Assembly (NCBI GenBank): GCA_965214325.1
Contig: CBDCBG010000005.1
Coordinates: 1 to 64,000, forward strand
Source of the DNA: JAJEFO01 sp965214325
GTDB taxonomy: Bacteria; Pseudomonadota; Alphaproteobacteria; Rhodobacterales; Rhodobacteraceae
Reading direction: 5' to 3'
Length of the DNA stretch: 64,000 nt
Below, in pieces: positions 52,548-61,750 of the stretch (its first letter is position 1; each line of letters begins with the position of its first letter). A model generated the notes under the pieces. The model made no database searches, was not told where the DNA came from, and was given only the letters and a program-made list of their open reading frames with translations. A program made the translations under genes and the position numbers.

Positions 52548-53510
52548 TCACGTGTCCGCCATGCTGCCTGCGCCAACTTGATCGCTGCTGCCGAGAGTGA
52601 TTGCCGACGCCCGCTCGGGCGCAACTCCCAGTCGCTCCGCCCGTTCGAGGAGAGACCTGACAGAGGACGGATACCACGTCGCGCGTCCTCGGGGCGTCGG
52701 CTCGCGCATCTCCTCGAGCATGTCGCACATCTCCTGCAGCGTGACGTCCGGACGTGCCGCACGCATCGCCGCAACCAGGACCGGCAGGCGGTCGTCCTTC
52801 CGTCGTCCCGACGCCCGTTCCAGGACGGTCTCAGGCAGGAACCCCTCGGCGACATGGGCCTTGGCGGCACGCACCAGGCGCTGCAACGTCCAGCGCCGGG
52901 ACTCCGGAAGGCGAGAATTGACGACTGACAGGACATCCTGCCAGGGCATGTCGGGGCGCAGCCTGCGGACATCCGGTGCCCAGTCGCCGGCGCTGCCGGA
53001 CAGGCGCTCCAGGAACGCTTCCCGACGCGCCAGGCGAAGCCGGGAGAGCATTGCCCGGTCGCCCGACACCAGTCCCGGATTGCCGCCCCTGCGGCCTTCG
53101 GCACGGGCGGCGGCAAGCCCGGACATCGTTCGCTCGCGGATGAGGGCACGCTCGAACTCCGCCATCGCGCCCAGAATCTGCAACGTGAAGCGGCCCTGCG
53201 GCGACGCGGTGTCGACCGGATCCCCCAGCGACCGGAAATGTACGCCGCGCTCGCTGAGCCCGTTGATTGTCTCGAGAAGATGCAGCAGGGACCTGCCCAG
53301 ACGGTCCAGGCGCACGACCACGAGCGTGTCTCCGGTGTCCAGGCGGTCGAGAAGCGCGGCCAGGACCGGACGGGACGGGTCGCCGCCAGAGGCGGTTTCC
53401 TCGGCCACCGTCGCGCATCCCGCCCCCCTGAGCGCGCGAAGCTGCGATTCCAGCGTCTGCTCGCCCGTGGAGACGCGAGCGTACCCGTGCAGGGTGCCTT
53501 TCCTTGCCAT
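52548..53510 (-). CDS. Serine recombinase with long C-terminal extension
   Basis: From MARKGTLHGYARVSTGEQTL (catalytic Ser in ARVSTGEQ) the resolvase core continues with LVVVRLDRLGRSLLHLLETI, GAMAEFERALIRERTMSGLA and a linker. Normal resolvases end at about 190 aa. This one has about 130 more residues including VTLQEMCDMLEEMREPTPRG and WYPSSVRSLLERAERLG, a second helix-turn-helix-like part. It could invert or resolve DNA near the toxin locus. The 36 upstream codons in frame are not part of the family. Confidence 0.75.
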   Translation of the reverse strand: MARKGTLHGYARVSTGEQTLESQLRALRGAGCATVAEETASGGDPSRPVLAALLDRLDTGDTLVVVRLDRLGRSLLHLLETINGLSERGVHFRSLGDPVDTASPQGRFTLQILGAMAEFERALIRERTMSGLAAARAEGRRGGNPGLVSGDRAMLSRLRLARREAFLERLSGSAGDWAPDVRRLRPDMPWQDVLSVVNSRLPESRRWTLQRLVRAAKAHVAEGFLPETVLERASGRRKDDRLPVLVAAMRAARPDVTLQEMCDMLEEMREPTPRGRATWYPSSVRSLLERAERLGVAPERASAITLGSSDQVGAGSMADT

Positions 53511-53730
53511 CACGCCACGTCCGCGCCGGGCAAGGGTCGGCCGCCGGCACCCGGATGGACGCGCAAGTTTCCCTGGCGGCTTGCATGTCGACAGGGTTGC
53601 AGCATTGACACCACGCATCGCTTCATGCCTGCCTCGAGGTCCGCCATGATCTCTCCTCGCGTCTTCAGGTCGTATGCGCCGGTCATGGCCGGCTGCGAAC
53701 GGGAGGCCCGGGAAACTCGACCTTCCTTAA

Positions 53731-55759
53731 GCGGATCTTCATTTCCAGAATTGCGCGAAACCCCTTGCCATCAGCACGATTGCTGATTCCGGACGGGACT
53801 CGACATGTAACGGTCCCGGCGCGTCACGGCAGGAACTTGGCGGGGTCGATCTCCAGCAGGTCAAGGGCCCGGCCCTGCAGCTCCGTCGGCTGCGCGAAGA
53901 CCGGAATGCCGTGGTCGGGTCCGTCCGGAACCGTCGCCTCGTTCAGCGTCAGCGTGGCCAGGTCGGAAAGAAGCGTCGTGAAGCTGTGGACCGGCAGCCC
54001 GTCGGGGGTGCGCTTGGTGTCGGCCTTGGCCCTGGCGCTCTCCGAGACCTCGGCCTTCTCCACCGGCGAGTTCCGCCGCGCCCGGGCGCCTTCCCGGTCG
54101 TCGTCCTCGAACAGGATCGGCGCCAGGCGGCGGCGCATGTGCCATTCCACGTGACACGCAAGCATGCACAGGAACACGTGGGCGCGGACATGGTCCTCCG
54201 AGTAGACGTGCACCGGTCGGATCCGCAGCCGCGAGGCCTTCATCGTGAGGAACGCGCGCTCCACCTGCGCGAGAGACTTGTACGCCTCCACCGCGGCCTC
54301 AGCACCCAGTGACGCGGATTCCAGGCTGGTGCGGATCACGTAGATCCCGTCGAGCCGCGCCTCCGCCTCGATCCTGTCCCGGTTGCGCGCCCAGTCCATC
54401 CCGGCGTCGTGCACGTCGATGTCGAAGTGCTTCTCAACCTTGCGCCGGTTGGCCTGCCGCCCCAGGGCCTTGATCGTCCGGTCGCGGTTCGCCTGCCCCG
54501 GCTTGCCGCGCGCGGCGGCGGCGGCGATGTCGGCGAGCGTCCGTTCCGTGGCCTCCAGCAGGTCCTCACGCTTGCGCCGCCGCTCCTCGCGCAGCCTCGG
54601 GTTCAGGCAGACCATCAGCCGCTCGCCGGGGAAGTCCGGGCCCGTGATCTCCGCCACCGCGTCGGGAACCAGCGCCTCGGGCGCCAGAGGGGCCGGGACG
54701 CCAGGGCCGGCGGCCTTCAGCAGCTTTCGGATGTCCGCGGTCCTCAGGGCCGAGATCCAGTCGAGCCCCGCAGGCTCGAGGTCCCTGCGGATCCGCGCCG
54801 TCGTCAGCATCCCCCTGTCGCCCACGAGCGCGACGCGCGCGATGCCGAAGCGCTTCCGGACCTTGTCCACCTGGCCCGCCACCGTGGACGGGTCCCCGGC
54901 GTTGCCGGCGAACACCTCCACCGCCACCGGGCAGCCGTCCGCCGCGCACAGAAGCCCGTAGGTGACCTGCATCTTCCCCTTCTTCCCGTCCCGGTTGTGG
55001 CCGAAGGCGGCCAGGGGGCAGCACCGTCCCTCCAGGTAGCTTGATGACACGTCATAAAGAATCAGCGTGTTGCCGCCCTTCAGGTGCCTGTTGGCCAGGC
55101 TCCTCTCGATCCAGGGCTGGCGCTCCAGAAGCCAGTCGAGCATGTCCAGCATCTCGTTGCCGGTGACGGGGCCGAGCCCGAGCACGGCCCCGAGGCTGGT
55201 CGACGCGGTCTCGGGATCGAGGGCCCGTGCAGTGGCGAGCTTGGAGGCCGGCTCGATGATCCTTGCGACGACCGCCGCCACGGCGAGGTCCCGCATGCGG
55301 CCCGGCACCCGGTGCAGGACGCGGACCATTCCGATCCGGCGCAGGGTGCCGAGGGCGGCGGCGACATGGCCGTGGGGCCGGGACCGGCGGATGGCGAAGA
55401 CGTCCTCGGGCCGGGCGACGGCGACGCCGCCGTCGAACAGGGCCCTGACGCCGTCGATGATGTGGGGCGGCAGCTGGGTGAGGTTGGCGAGGGTCTTCTT
55501 CCTGAGGCGTCCGTCCTCGCGCCAGGCCTTGCGGATGAGGATCGTGGGCCGGCTGTTGCGGTTCGGGATGGTCTCGAGATGGAACGACATGGAACACCGA
55601 TATGTTGTGTGTTCCCTTCATTATGGCACAACGGGGGGCATCCTGTCAACTTACATGTAACATGAATCCCGGATTATGCCCTTCCCGGATCCCGGAATCC
55701 GGCCCGGGTCCAAAGGCTTGCGCACCTTCGATCCCGTTTTGTTCTTCCAAAAGCTCCGC
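53731..55759 (-). mobile_element. IS1634-family element (third type)
   Basis: Ends read inward are GCGGATCTTC from 53731 and GCGGAGCTTTTG from 55759. TTAA flanks both sides (53727-53730 and 55760-55763). Start GCGGA and a 4-bp palindromic target match the element at 35416. Confidence 0.8.
53824..55590 (-). CDS. IS1634-family transposase (third type)
   Basis: The 588-aa protein is intact. It shows LILYDVSSSYLEGRCCPLAA, VALVGDRGMLTTARIRRDLE (conserved Asp) and YKSLAQVERAFLTMKASRLR. It is a close relative of the enzyme at 35498, with many substitutions spread along the length, so the two elements arrived separately. Confidence 0.9.
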   Translation of the reverse strand: MSFHLETIPNRNSRPTILIRKAWREDGRLRKKTLANLTQLPPHIIDGVRALFDGGVAVARPEDVFAIRRSRPHGHVAAALGTLRRIGMVRVLHRVPGRMRDLAVAAVVARIIEPASKLATARALDPETASTSLGAVLGLGPVTGNEMLDMLDWLLERQPWIERSLANRHLKGGNTLILYDVSSSYLEGRCCPLAAFGHNRDGKKGKMQVTYGLLCAADGCPVAVEVFAGNAGDPSTVAGQVDKVRKRFGIARVALVGDRGMLTTARIRRDLEPAGLDWISALRTADIRKLLKAAGPGVPAPLAPEALVPDAVAEITGPDFPGERLMVCLNPRLREERRRKREDLLEATERTLADIAAAAARGKPGQANRDRTIKALGRQANRRKVEKHFDIDVHDAGMDWARNRDRIEAEARLDGIYVIRTSLESASLGAEAAVEAYKSLAQVERAFLTMKASRLRIRPVHVYSEDHVRAHVFLCMLACHVEWHMRRRLAPILFEDDDREGARARRNSPVEKAEVSESARAKADTKRTPDGLPVHSFTTLLSDLATLTLNEATVPDGPDHGIPVFAQPTELQGRALDLLEIDPAKFLP

Positions 55760-56130
55760 TTAAGCAACATTTGAGCGCCCTGCCCTGCCTCGCCGATTGC
55801 GTTGCAGGCCGGTCCACTCCCTGTAACGCCGGAATTACACTTTGACAAGTTTCATTCAAATGCCCGTTTGCAAACGCATGCATTTGCCTGCCGGCGACGG
55901 AGCCCGGGTCGGCGCTCCTGGCGAAAGCCCTTGTTTCAAGGGACGAATGAAGAAAAAGGGCGCAAGCCGCGACCTCGAACGCTCAATGCGGGCCGGCAAT
56001 TTTGGTCCCCGGACAGAAAGCGCGCCAATTTGCCCTGGATGTGCATCCTTCATCCGGATACAGATAACTGTTGACGCCCATGGCATTGCAATGATTGAAT
56101 TTCAACTGAAATGTCCCTGACCGAAGACTC
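55760..56130. other. Intergenic, no gene seen
   Basis: About 370 bases of mixed composition between the IS and the next gene. It should hold the promoter of the gene at 56131. No clear -10/-35 or repeat stands out. Confidence 0.4.
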
Positions 56131-57192
56131 ATGCCACATCCCTCTTCCGACGACACTCCCAGCCAACTCACATGGTTCACGTCTCCGGAGACCGGCGCGT
56201 CCGAAGAGGCGGCTCCTTTCGTGGACGACATTGCGGACTGGCAGGACGCGGAGGCTCGCCTGTCCGGCGCCCTGCAGGTTGCCGCGTTGCGCATCGGGCA
56301 CCTCGACATGCTCATGGGCCTTTCCCCCGGCCAATGGAACCGCGCGGTTGCGTTGCGCATGGTCGCCCGGCTTTCCGGCCTTCTCGACCATCCCGCCTCA
56401 ACAACGGAGATCGGTCTTTGGCAGGACATGTTCGTCACCGCCACGGACGAGAGGGCCCGGTCGCTGGCATGGAGCGGATGGGCGACCAACCGGATGTCCC
56501 GTCAGGCTTCAGGGCACGCGGCCGTTGATCCGTCGCGCCCCGAAACCGTGCTCGCCTTCCTCGACCGCCACCAGTTGCAGTCAAGCGAGGGGAACGCGCT
56601 TCTGGAACTTCTCGGACACTCCCGCCCCGGTCCGCTCCTGGACCATGTTCGCGACTGGTGCGTCGTGATGGAGCACGCCTCGGTCCTCTCGCCCGTGGTG
56701 CGGGCCGCCTTCGCCTTTCATGCCTGGCGATCCTGCGGCCTTGCCAGGCGTCATCCGGCAGGACTGTTCGAGGCGCTCGTGCTTGTTGCCGGACTCCCGA
56801 TCGGCACAGGCCGGCTTCGCGCCGGGCTTCCGTTCCTGCCGCTCTCCCCCAGGGCCGTTGTGGACGGAACGGTGTACCGGAGGCTGAAGGCCTTCGTGCA
56901 GGATGTCGGTCAGTCGGCGCTGGACCTCCGGCGTGACATCGAGGACGCGATGGCATGGAGGGAGCGGGCCATGCATCTGGTCACCCCCAAGCGCGCCCGG
57001 CTGGAAGACGTGATCCAGGTGTTTCTCGAACACGATCCGGTCTCCGTCACGCTCGTCATGAAACGCAGCGGTCTCAGCCGGATCAATGCCTTGCGCCATT
57101 TGCGCCGTCTCGAAGATGCCGGTCTTGTTCGCGTGCCAGGGCATCCGTCACGGACCCGGCTCTACACCATCGCACTTGCATCGCGCCCATGA
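56131..57192 (+). CDS. Winged-helix DNA-binding protein of unknown role
   Basis: The 353-aa protein is mostly helical. Its C-terminal 70 residues form a winged helix (LEDVIQVFLEHDPVSVTLVM, KRSGLSRINALRHLRRLEDA, GLVRVPGHPSRTRLYTI). The start region has no good ribosome site, so the N-terminus is uncertain. It stands beside the partition locus on the opposite strand to parAB. The layout recalls helical winged-helix proteins common on alphaproteobacterial plasmids, which may control copy number or transfer. That is inference. Confidence 0.55.
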   Translation: MPHPSSDDTPSQLTWFTSPETGASEEAAPFVDDIADWQDAEARLSGALQVAALRIGHLDMLMGLSPGQWNRAVALRMVARLSGLLDHPASTTEIGLWQDMFVTATDERARSLAWSGWATNRMSRQASGHAAVDPSRPETVLAFLDRHQLQSSEGNALLELLGHSRPGPLLDHVRDWCVVMEHASVLSPVVRAAFAFHAWRSCGLARRHPAGLFEALVLVAGLPIGTGRLRAGLPFLPLSPRAVVDGTVYRRLKAFVQDVGQSALDLRRDIEDAMAWRERAMHLVTPKRARLEDVIQVFLEHDPVSVTLVMKRSGLSRINALRHLRRLEDAGLVRVPGHPSRTRLYTIALASRP

Positions 57193-57247
57193 ATTTGCAT
57201 CGCCCCCTGCCCCGCCCTATGAGCAGAACAAACAATGAACCTTCTCA

Positions 57248-58150
57248 ATGCCCCAACCAGAAACAGACCCTGCTGCCCAGAACGGGCTCGCACTCCCACC
57301 ACAAGGCAAGGCCACTCCTCGCGTCATTGGACAAACCTTGCCCGCGGGCAAGGTCCGGTCAGGCGGCTGCACCGAAGCTGAACTGGATTGCCGCAATTGG
57401 AGGTGCGTCACCTTTTGCGGGCGAGCCGGCGTGGAAGACGTGGCCCGTTGCCTCAGCGCCGGGGCTGCGCTTGGCGCTCTCCACAGCTGCCGATGGACAC
57501 CGTTGCACATGGCGGCCATATACTCGTCAGCCGAAATCGCCGCGACGCTACTGGACGCTGGAGCGGAGGTTGACGCAACGGACGACAGGCTGCGATCACC
57601 GCTGTTCTACGCGTCGAGCCGCGGCAGGCACGGAATGATGCGCCTCCCGATCGAGCGCGGCGCTGACTTCATGGCCAGGACTTCCGCGATCCTGGAGACT
57701 CCTCTGCACCGGGCTGCACAGTGCTCCACCGGGCCGCTTGGCATGCAGGTCCTGCTCGAAGCCGGCGCTGACATCGCAGTGCGGGACAGGGATGGGCACA
57801 CGCCTCTGCACATGGCCGCCATGAAGGATCACCCTGACATAATACGGGCGCTGATGGACGCCGGCGCCGATCAAGAGGTGCGAGCCGAACGAGGCGGAAG
57901 GCCGTTGCACTGCGCAGCCTCGGTGGGCACGCCGGACTTCGTACGGGCGTTGCTGAACGCGGGCGCAGACATCCGGGCGCGGGACAAGGCCGGCACCATC
58001 CCATTCGAACACGCCAAGACAAACAACCTTGTAGCCGTGGACTTTCGCGACCCTGTCCTGAAAGGCCTATGGCAAATTGAGTTGCCACGTGACAGTTCGC
58101 TGCAAGCAACGGGGCAACAACCTTGCCCATGGGCAAGATCCGTGCCCTGA
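57248..58150 (+). CDS. Ankyrin-repeat protein with a partition palindrome in its coding sequence
   Basis: The 300-aa protein has at least four ankyrin units: WTPLHMAAIYSSAEIAATLL, TPLHRAAQCSTGPLGMQVLL, HTPLHMAAMKDHPDIIRALM and RPLHCAASVGTPDFVRALLN. No signal peptide is seen, so it is probably cytoplasmic and binds a protein partner. The palindrome at 57335 encodes TLPAGKV in the N-terminal, non-repeat part. Another lies at the 3' end. Its C-terminus is translated through palindrome DNA and may be longer than the original. Confidence 0.7.
   Translation: MPQPETDPAAQNGLALPPQGKATPRVIGQTLPAGKVRSGGCTEAELDCRNWRCVTFCGRAGVEDVARCLSAGAALGALHSCRWTPLHMAAIYSSAEIAATLLDAGAEVDATDDRLRSPLFYASSRGRHGMMRLPIERGADFMARTSAILETPLHRAAQCSTGPLGMQVLLEAGADIAVRDRDGHTPLHMAAMKDHPDIIRALMDAGADQEVRAERGGRPLHCAASVGTPDFVRALLNAGADIRARDKAGTIPFEHAKTNNLVAVDFRDPVLKGLWQIELPRDSSLQATGQQPCPWARSVP
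57335..57354. promoter_or_regulatory. parS: parS-like palindrome 1
   Basis: ACCTTGCCCGCGGGCAAGGT is a perfect 20-bp palindrome with core CTTGCCC-N2-GGGCAAG. It is one of six around parAB. Confidence 0.75.
58122..58137. promoter_or_regulatory. parS: parS-like palindrome 2
   Basis: CTTGCCCATGGGCAAG, a perfect 16-bp copy of the core, lies at the 3' end of the ankyrin frame. Confidence 0.75.
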
Positions 58151-58161
58151 TGCAACCCCAA

Positions 58162-58183
58162 AACCTTGCCCACGGGCAAGGTT
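58162..58183. promoter_or_regulatory. parS: parS-like palindrome 3
   Basis: The core CTTGCCCACGGGCAAG at 58165-58180 is extended symmetrically by AAC and GTT. It lies directly past a duplicated parB tail. Confidence 0.75.
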
Positions 58184-58255
58184 CAGTCCAGGTCGCCCAC
58201 GAGAGAGACTTTCGCGCGCTGCAACTGCGCCCGGTCGATTGGCGAGCAGTCGCGT
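58183..58255 (-). pseudogene. Duplicated 3' tail of parB
   Basis: The reading DCSPIDRAQLQRAKVSLVGD matches the ParB C-terminus DFSSIDRAQLQRAITSLVDD (58811-58883) at DNA and protein level. The palindrome that follows parB is copied too. About 75-95 bp were duplicated. Confidence 0.75.
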
Positions 58256-58792
58256 TTGGCCGTTATGCGAAGCCCTTTCTGCCTGGCCGAACATTCCATG
58301 CTTCGCGCGTCTGGCTTGCTTGATCGCCTTCGTGACATTGCGTTGCTCGAATTCCCTCCACTCATTACTTCTCGGCGAACACTGGGGCCGGTTCCCAACT
58401 ATGAAATGTTGCGTCAGGTTCGCCACGACTGTGTTCCGAAGCGCGATTTCCACTATCGCAATCACCTTCATCAGTTCGCAGCCCAAGTCCAGGATCTCCT
58501 GATGCCGTTCGATGGCGCCGGACTGCGCGCCTGTTGGTTCGATCAGGTACCGAAATCTCTCATACGACAGGATTTCCACCGATTTCCTTGCGGCTTCTAC
58601 ATCCATCGACAACCGAATAAGAGCCCTCTGTCTCGCTGGCCAAAAAGGCGGGAAATGATCGGCAGTCGCTTCCGCGAAGGATCCCCGGCTTCCAGAGAAG
58701 GCGCTCATTTCGAGCGTCTTTTCCTTTCCAGATCACTGGATCCAGATGCTGATTAGCAAGCCAAGTCGGACGAAGAGACGAAGGCTTGGGAT

Positions 58793-58808
58793 CTTGCCCG
58801 TGGGCAAG
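58793..58808. promoter_or_regulatory. parS: parS-like palindrome 4
   Basis: CTTGCCCGTGGGCAAG lies two bases beyond the parB stop. Confidence 0.75.
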
Positions 58809-58810
58809 GT

Positions 58811-59932
58811 TCAGCCCAAGTCGTCCACGAGAGAGGTTATCGCGCGCTGAAGCTGCGCCCGGTCGATTGACGAAAAGTCGCGATCGGCCTTGATCTCCAG
58901 CCGGCCAACTGCCGCCGTGCACTTCACCTGTCCTGCAGCGCTCTCGATGTGGAACGTCGTTTTCGTCCGACCGCCCTGCCCCGCGCTCTCCGGCGGCTGC
59001 GATGGCTCCTTGTCGCTGTCCAGCCTGGAATGTGCTTCCGGCCGGTGCTTGCCATCCGGTTCGCCGACGAACCGCCGCAAGATTTCGAGCTCCTTTCCGG
59101 CATCACGGTTCCCGGCGCCGTTCAACGCGGACTTGATCTCCGCGATGAGCGCCGGACGATTCTTGATTGCAGCATCCAGCGCCACACCCAGATTGCGAGG
59201 GATCTCGGTCGGATGGCGCAGTGAGTCGCCGATCTTGTCCAGCAGCGAGACGAAAGTCCGGATGCGGCTGCGTTTTGAATAGGACGCGGACTTGAACAGT
59301 TCCGCCACGGCCTTGTCGACGTCGCTTGTGCCGGTCGCGGGGTCCGCCGCAAAGTTCTTCGCCGCATACGCCATTTCCGCGAAGGAAATGTCCTTCCGGA
59401 CGACGTTCTCGTCCACCATGCGGCGGTAGAGGCCCGCAACGTCCGCGGGGCCGTCCGCCATGACCGTCGCAGGCACCAACGCCCACTCCTCTTCGCCGGT
59501 CTCCTCGAAGAGCCTTTGGTAGGCGCTCAGCCGCCGGTGGCCCTGGACAAGCTCGAAGCCTCCGCCGTCAGGCCGCTCAAGAACACGGATCGGGTTCGAC
59601 AGGCCGACATCCCGGATCGAGGTCACGAGTTCGTCGAGCTCAACGTCTTCCGCCGACATGCGCTCGCGCGTCAGCAAGGTCGAGTGCACGTCGCCGAGCG
59701 GAAGCAGCCGGATCACCTGCCCTGCCTTCCGGAGCGCCACGAACTCGTGGGCCAGTGCATCGTTTTCATCGCGGATCGCCTGGACGGCCTTGTTGCGCTC
59801 CTGTCCGGCCTCGGCGTTTTCCGAAATGGCTGTAGCCATCGGCCCGCGACGTCCTGATGCCAGCAGTTCGCCGGGTGCCGGACCGCCTTCTTCGGGAAGA
59901 TCGATATCGAATGTCTTGAGCTTCCGGGTCAT
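58811..59932 (-). CDS. parB: Plasmid partition protein ParB
   Basis: The 373-aa protein has the ParB N-domain (IRLLPLGDVHSTLLTRERMS, TSIRDVGLSNPIRVLERPDG, FELVQGHRRLSAYQRLFEET) and a central DNA-binding helical part (DISFAEMAYAAKNFAADPAT). The C-terminus DFSSIDRAQLQRAITSLVDD is a dimerisation-type tail. Its ATG overlaps the parA stop in ATGA. It should bind the six palindromes around it and be moved by ParA. Confidence 0.85.
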   Translation of the reverse strand: MTRKLKTFDIDLPEEGGPAPGELLASGRRGPMATAISENAEAGQERNKAVQAIRDENDALAHEFVALRKAGQVIRLLPLGDVHSTLLTRERMSAEDVELDELVTSIRDVGLSNPIRVLERPDGGGFELVQGHRRLSAYQRLFEETGEEEWALVPATVMADGPADVAGLYRRMVDENVVRKDISFAEMAYAAKNFAADPATGTSDVDKAVAELFKSASYSKRSRIRTFVSLLDKIGDSLRHPTEIPRNLGVALDAAIKNRPALIAEIKSALNGAGNRDAGKELEILRRFVGEPDGKHRPEAHSRLDSDKEPSQPPESAGQGGRTKTTFHIESAAGQVKCTAAVGRLEIKADRDFSSIDRAQLQRAITSLVDDLG

Positions 59933-61272
59933 GCAGCCGCCCCCTCGTTCAGGACCTTGCCCACGGGCAAGGTTCCGTCTGCCATGCCTTGCCAGTGCGG
60001 AAGCATGGTCGCCCTGAACTCCTCGTACGCCTGGTTAAAGCTGTGCCGCGCACGCAGCCAGGTTTCCCGGGTCATCTCTCGGTAATCCATCTCATAGACC
60101 GAGTTCAGGAACCGTCCGGACTGCTCCACGGCCCGGGTCATCTCTACCGGGTTCTCCGCCAGCCGGTCTCCGAACACCTTGCGGAACGCGTCGAACATCG
60201 CGATGTGGAGCCTGTTTGCCGGCTCGTACCTGGTCAGCACAAACCGGACGTCGTGGAATGCCTTTGGCAGGGGGAGCGCCTCTGAAGACACGAACCCGGC
60301 AGCGCCGACAGCCATGTCATGGAGCGCTTCGGCCAGCTGGCCCACGAAAGAGGTCGTGCTGTCATACTCCCAATAGCCGGGACCGGACGGGATGTAGAGC
60401 ATGTCGGCGGCGAAGACCGCGTTCATCGACTGGTAGCCGATCGCCGGCGGACAATCGAAGATAATGAGATCCCACTGGTCGTCCGGAAGATGGCCAAGGT
60501 AGCGGTCCACGGCGGCAAAGAAAGACCACTCGGGATTGAGATGCCTGTACTGCGCACTGACGAACTCGACGAAAGCCGCGTTTGCGCAGGACGGAATGAT
60601 GTCGATCGTGGGCCAGTTGGTCGGCTGGATGAAGTCGGCAGGGCGCATGTCCTGCGCCCCGACGTCGATGATCGATCTCGGCAGCGACCGGCGGGGCAGG
60701 GCGGTGCCGCTCGCCGCACCGACCGGGACATTGTTCAGCGCTTCCGTCTCGTGCACGAGGTCGCGCAGCATGATGCCCCAAACAGTGCCTTCCTCGCCGA
60801 CATCCGTCAGCCCCATGGCGTGGCTGAGCGTCGCCTGCGGGTCGAAATCGATGCAAAGCACGCGGTAGCCGTCCAGAGCTGCCGCGTGAGCGAAGTGCAG
60901 CGCCAGGGTCGACTTGCCGGCACCGCCCTTGAAGTTCGCGATGGCCGTCCTGAACGCGCGGCCCGCCGGACGGGGCGGCATCAAGGCCCCCCCTCGGGTC
61001 CTGAGCTTCCGGCGAAGCGTGTTGACCTCGTCGAGCGTGAACCATCGTTGACGACCGTCGGGCTCGACCTTGCCCGTGGGCAAGGCCGGGTCCGCCGCAA
61101 GGCGGCTCCGAAAGGTGCCTGGCTTCATCTTGAGTATCAGTTCCGAAACCTCCCAGGAGGAGAACCGTCGCAGCGTCTTTTCGTCCTGCGGGGAGAACGT
61201 CTCTTGCCGGATCCAGTTCTGAAGCCTGAGCGACTTGTTCTGCATGTCGTGCAGATCCGTGTGAATCAGCAT
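59929..61272 (-). CDS. parA: Plasmid partition ATPase ParA with N-terminal DNA-binding region
   Basis: The 447-aa protein has a deviant Walker A KGGAGKST at 115-122, then VLCIDFDPQATLSHAMG and LIIFDCPPAIGYQSMNAVFA. The N-terminal 90 residues contain a MerR-like segment (VEPDGRQRWFTLDEVNTLRR), as in type Ia ParA proteins that repress their own operon. Two partition palindromes lie inside the gene: one codes LPTGKV at residues 64-69, the other LPVGKV near the C-terminus. Confidence 0.88.
   Translation of the reverse strand: MLIHTDLHDMQNKSLRLQNWIRQETFSPQDEKTLRRFSSWEVSELILKMKPGTFRSRLAADPALPTGKVEPDGRQRWFTLDEVNTLRRKLRTRGGALMPPRPAGRAFRTAIANFKGGAGKSTLALHFAHAAALDGYRVLCIDFDPQATLSHAMGLTDVGEEGTVWGIMLRDLVHETEALNNVPVGAASGTALPRRSLPRSIIDVGAQDMRPADFIQPTNWPTIDIIPSCANAAFVEFVSAQYRHLNPEWSFFAAVDRYLGHLPDDQWDLIIFDCPPAIGYQSMNAVFAADMLYIPSGPGYWEYDSTTSFVGQLAEALHDMAVGAAGFVSSEALPLPKAFHDVRFVLTRYEPANRLHIAMFDAFRKVFGDRLAENPVEMTRAVEQSGRFLNSVYEMDYREMTRETWLRARHSFNQAYEEFRATMLPHWQGMADGTLPVGKVLNEGAAA
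59956..59971. promoter_or_regulatory. parS: parS-like palindrome 5 (inside parA, 3' end)
   Basis: CTTGCCCACGGGCAAG lies in the last codons of parA, just before parB begins. Confidence 0.75.
61069..61084. promoter_or_regulatory. parS: parS-like palindrome 6 (inside parA, 5' part)
   Basis: CTTGCCCGTGGGCAAG lies in the DNA-binding region of parA, about 190 bases from the start codon. Confidence 0.75.
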
Positions 61273-61464
61273 TCTTGCCTCTAGCGCTATTTCTTGCCTA
61301 TTTCCTATTTACGCCATATTTGCACAATTTGTCGAGATGTGCAATTTTCCAACATTGCATGAGGTTGCGGCGGGCCGGCCCTGCGTGAAGAGAGCCCGGA
61401 CAGAAACCGCGAGCGAATCACTTGGCCACCGCGTTGCATCCCGATTTGCGCTGTTTCTGGCCAG

Positions 61465-61590
61465 TTTGGGGTGACGTCCAAGTTTCATCCCGACATCTTG
61501 GGGTGACATTCTTTGCGTTTGGGGTGACATCCTGTTGTCATGCAATACCAGCAAGATACCTCTTTTTTATTTTTTTGGTTGTTTGGGAAA
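61465..61590 (+). promoter_or_regulatory. Candidate plasmid origin: three iterons plus an AT-rich tract
   Basis: (T/C)TTGGGGTGAC occurs at 61465, 61497 and 61518, spaced 32 and 21 bases, near three and two helix turns. A T-rich stretch (61558-61585, with runs of six and seven T) follows before the initiator gene. Repeats next to a melting region and an initiator gene are the usual origin layout. Confidence 0.55.
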
Positions 61591-61750
61591 TCAATCCGAC
61601 GCGTTTCGCTTGACACGGCACGCGATTTCAACGCTAATCCAGAAAACGAATCGATTTGCGTCATTTCGGTTTTCTGAAGAGGAGCCGGGCGCAAGGGGCA
61701 GACAGTGGCGAAACAGGGATGGTCCAGGGGAATTCGCGGACCAGAAGGCG

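Larger units (their letters stand above)
58067..58708 (-). pseudogene. Abi-like N-terminal fragment fused to the parB-tail duplication
   Basis: The frame has KSVEILSYERFRYLIEPTGA and MKVIAIVEIALRNTVVANLT, which recall Abi-family abortive-infection proteins (LS..RF..Y......A..LY.WN...S...E..LE..LRN). It then runs into DNA derived from the parB tail and palindromes, so the C-terminal half of the Abi fold is absent. A start at MDVEAARK (58606) is as likely as the listed one. Confidence 0.45.

Noticed and set aside
57335..61084. The six palindromes as a CRISPR array or transposon ends
   Set aside because: Spacing is irregular, there are no spacers of constant length, and some copies lie in conserved genes, which fits partition sites better.
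61535..61750. 72-codon N-terminal extension of the DnaA-like initiator
   Set aside because: It would translate the T-rich origin tract, and the upstream residues look like translated non-coding DNA.
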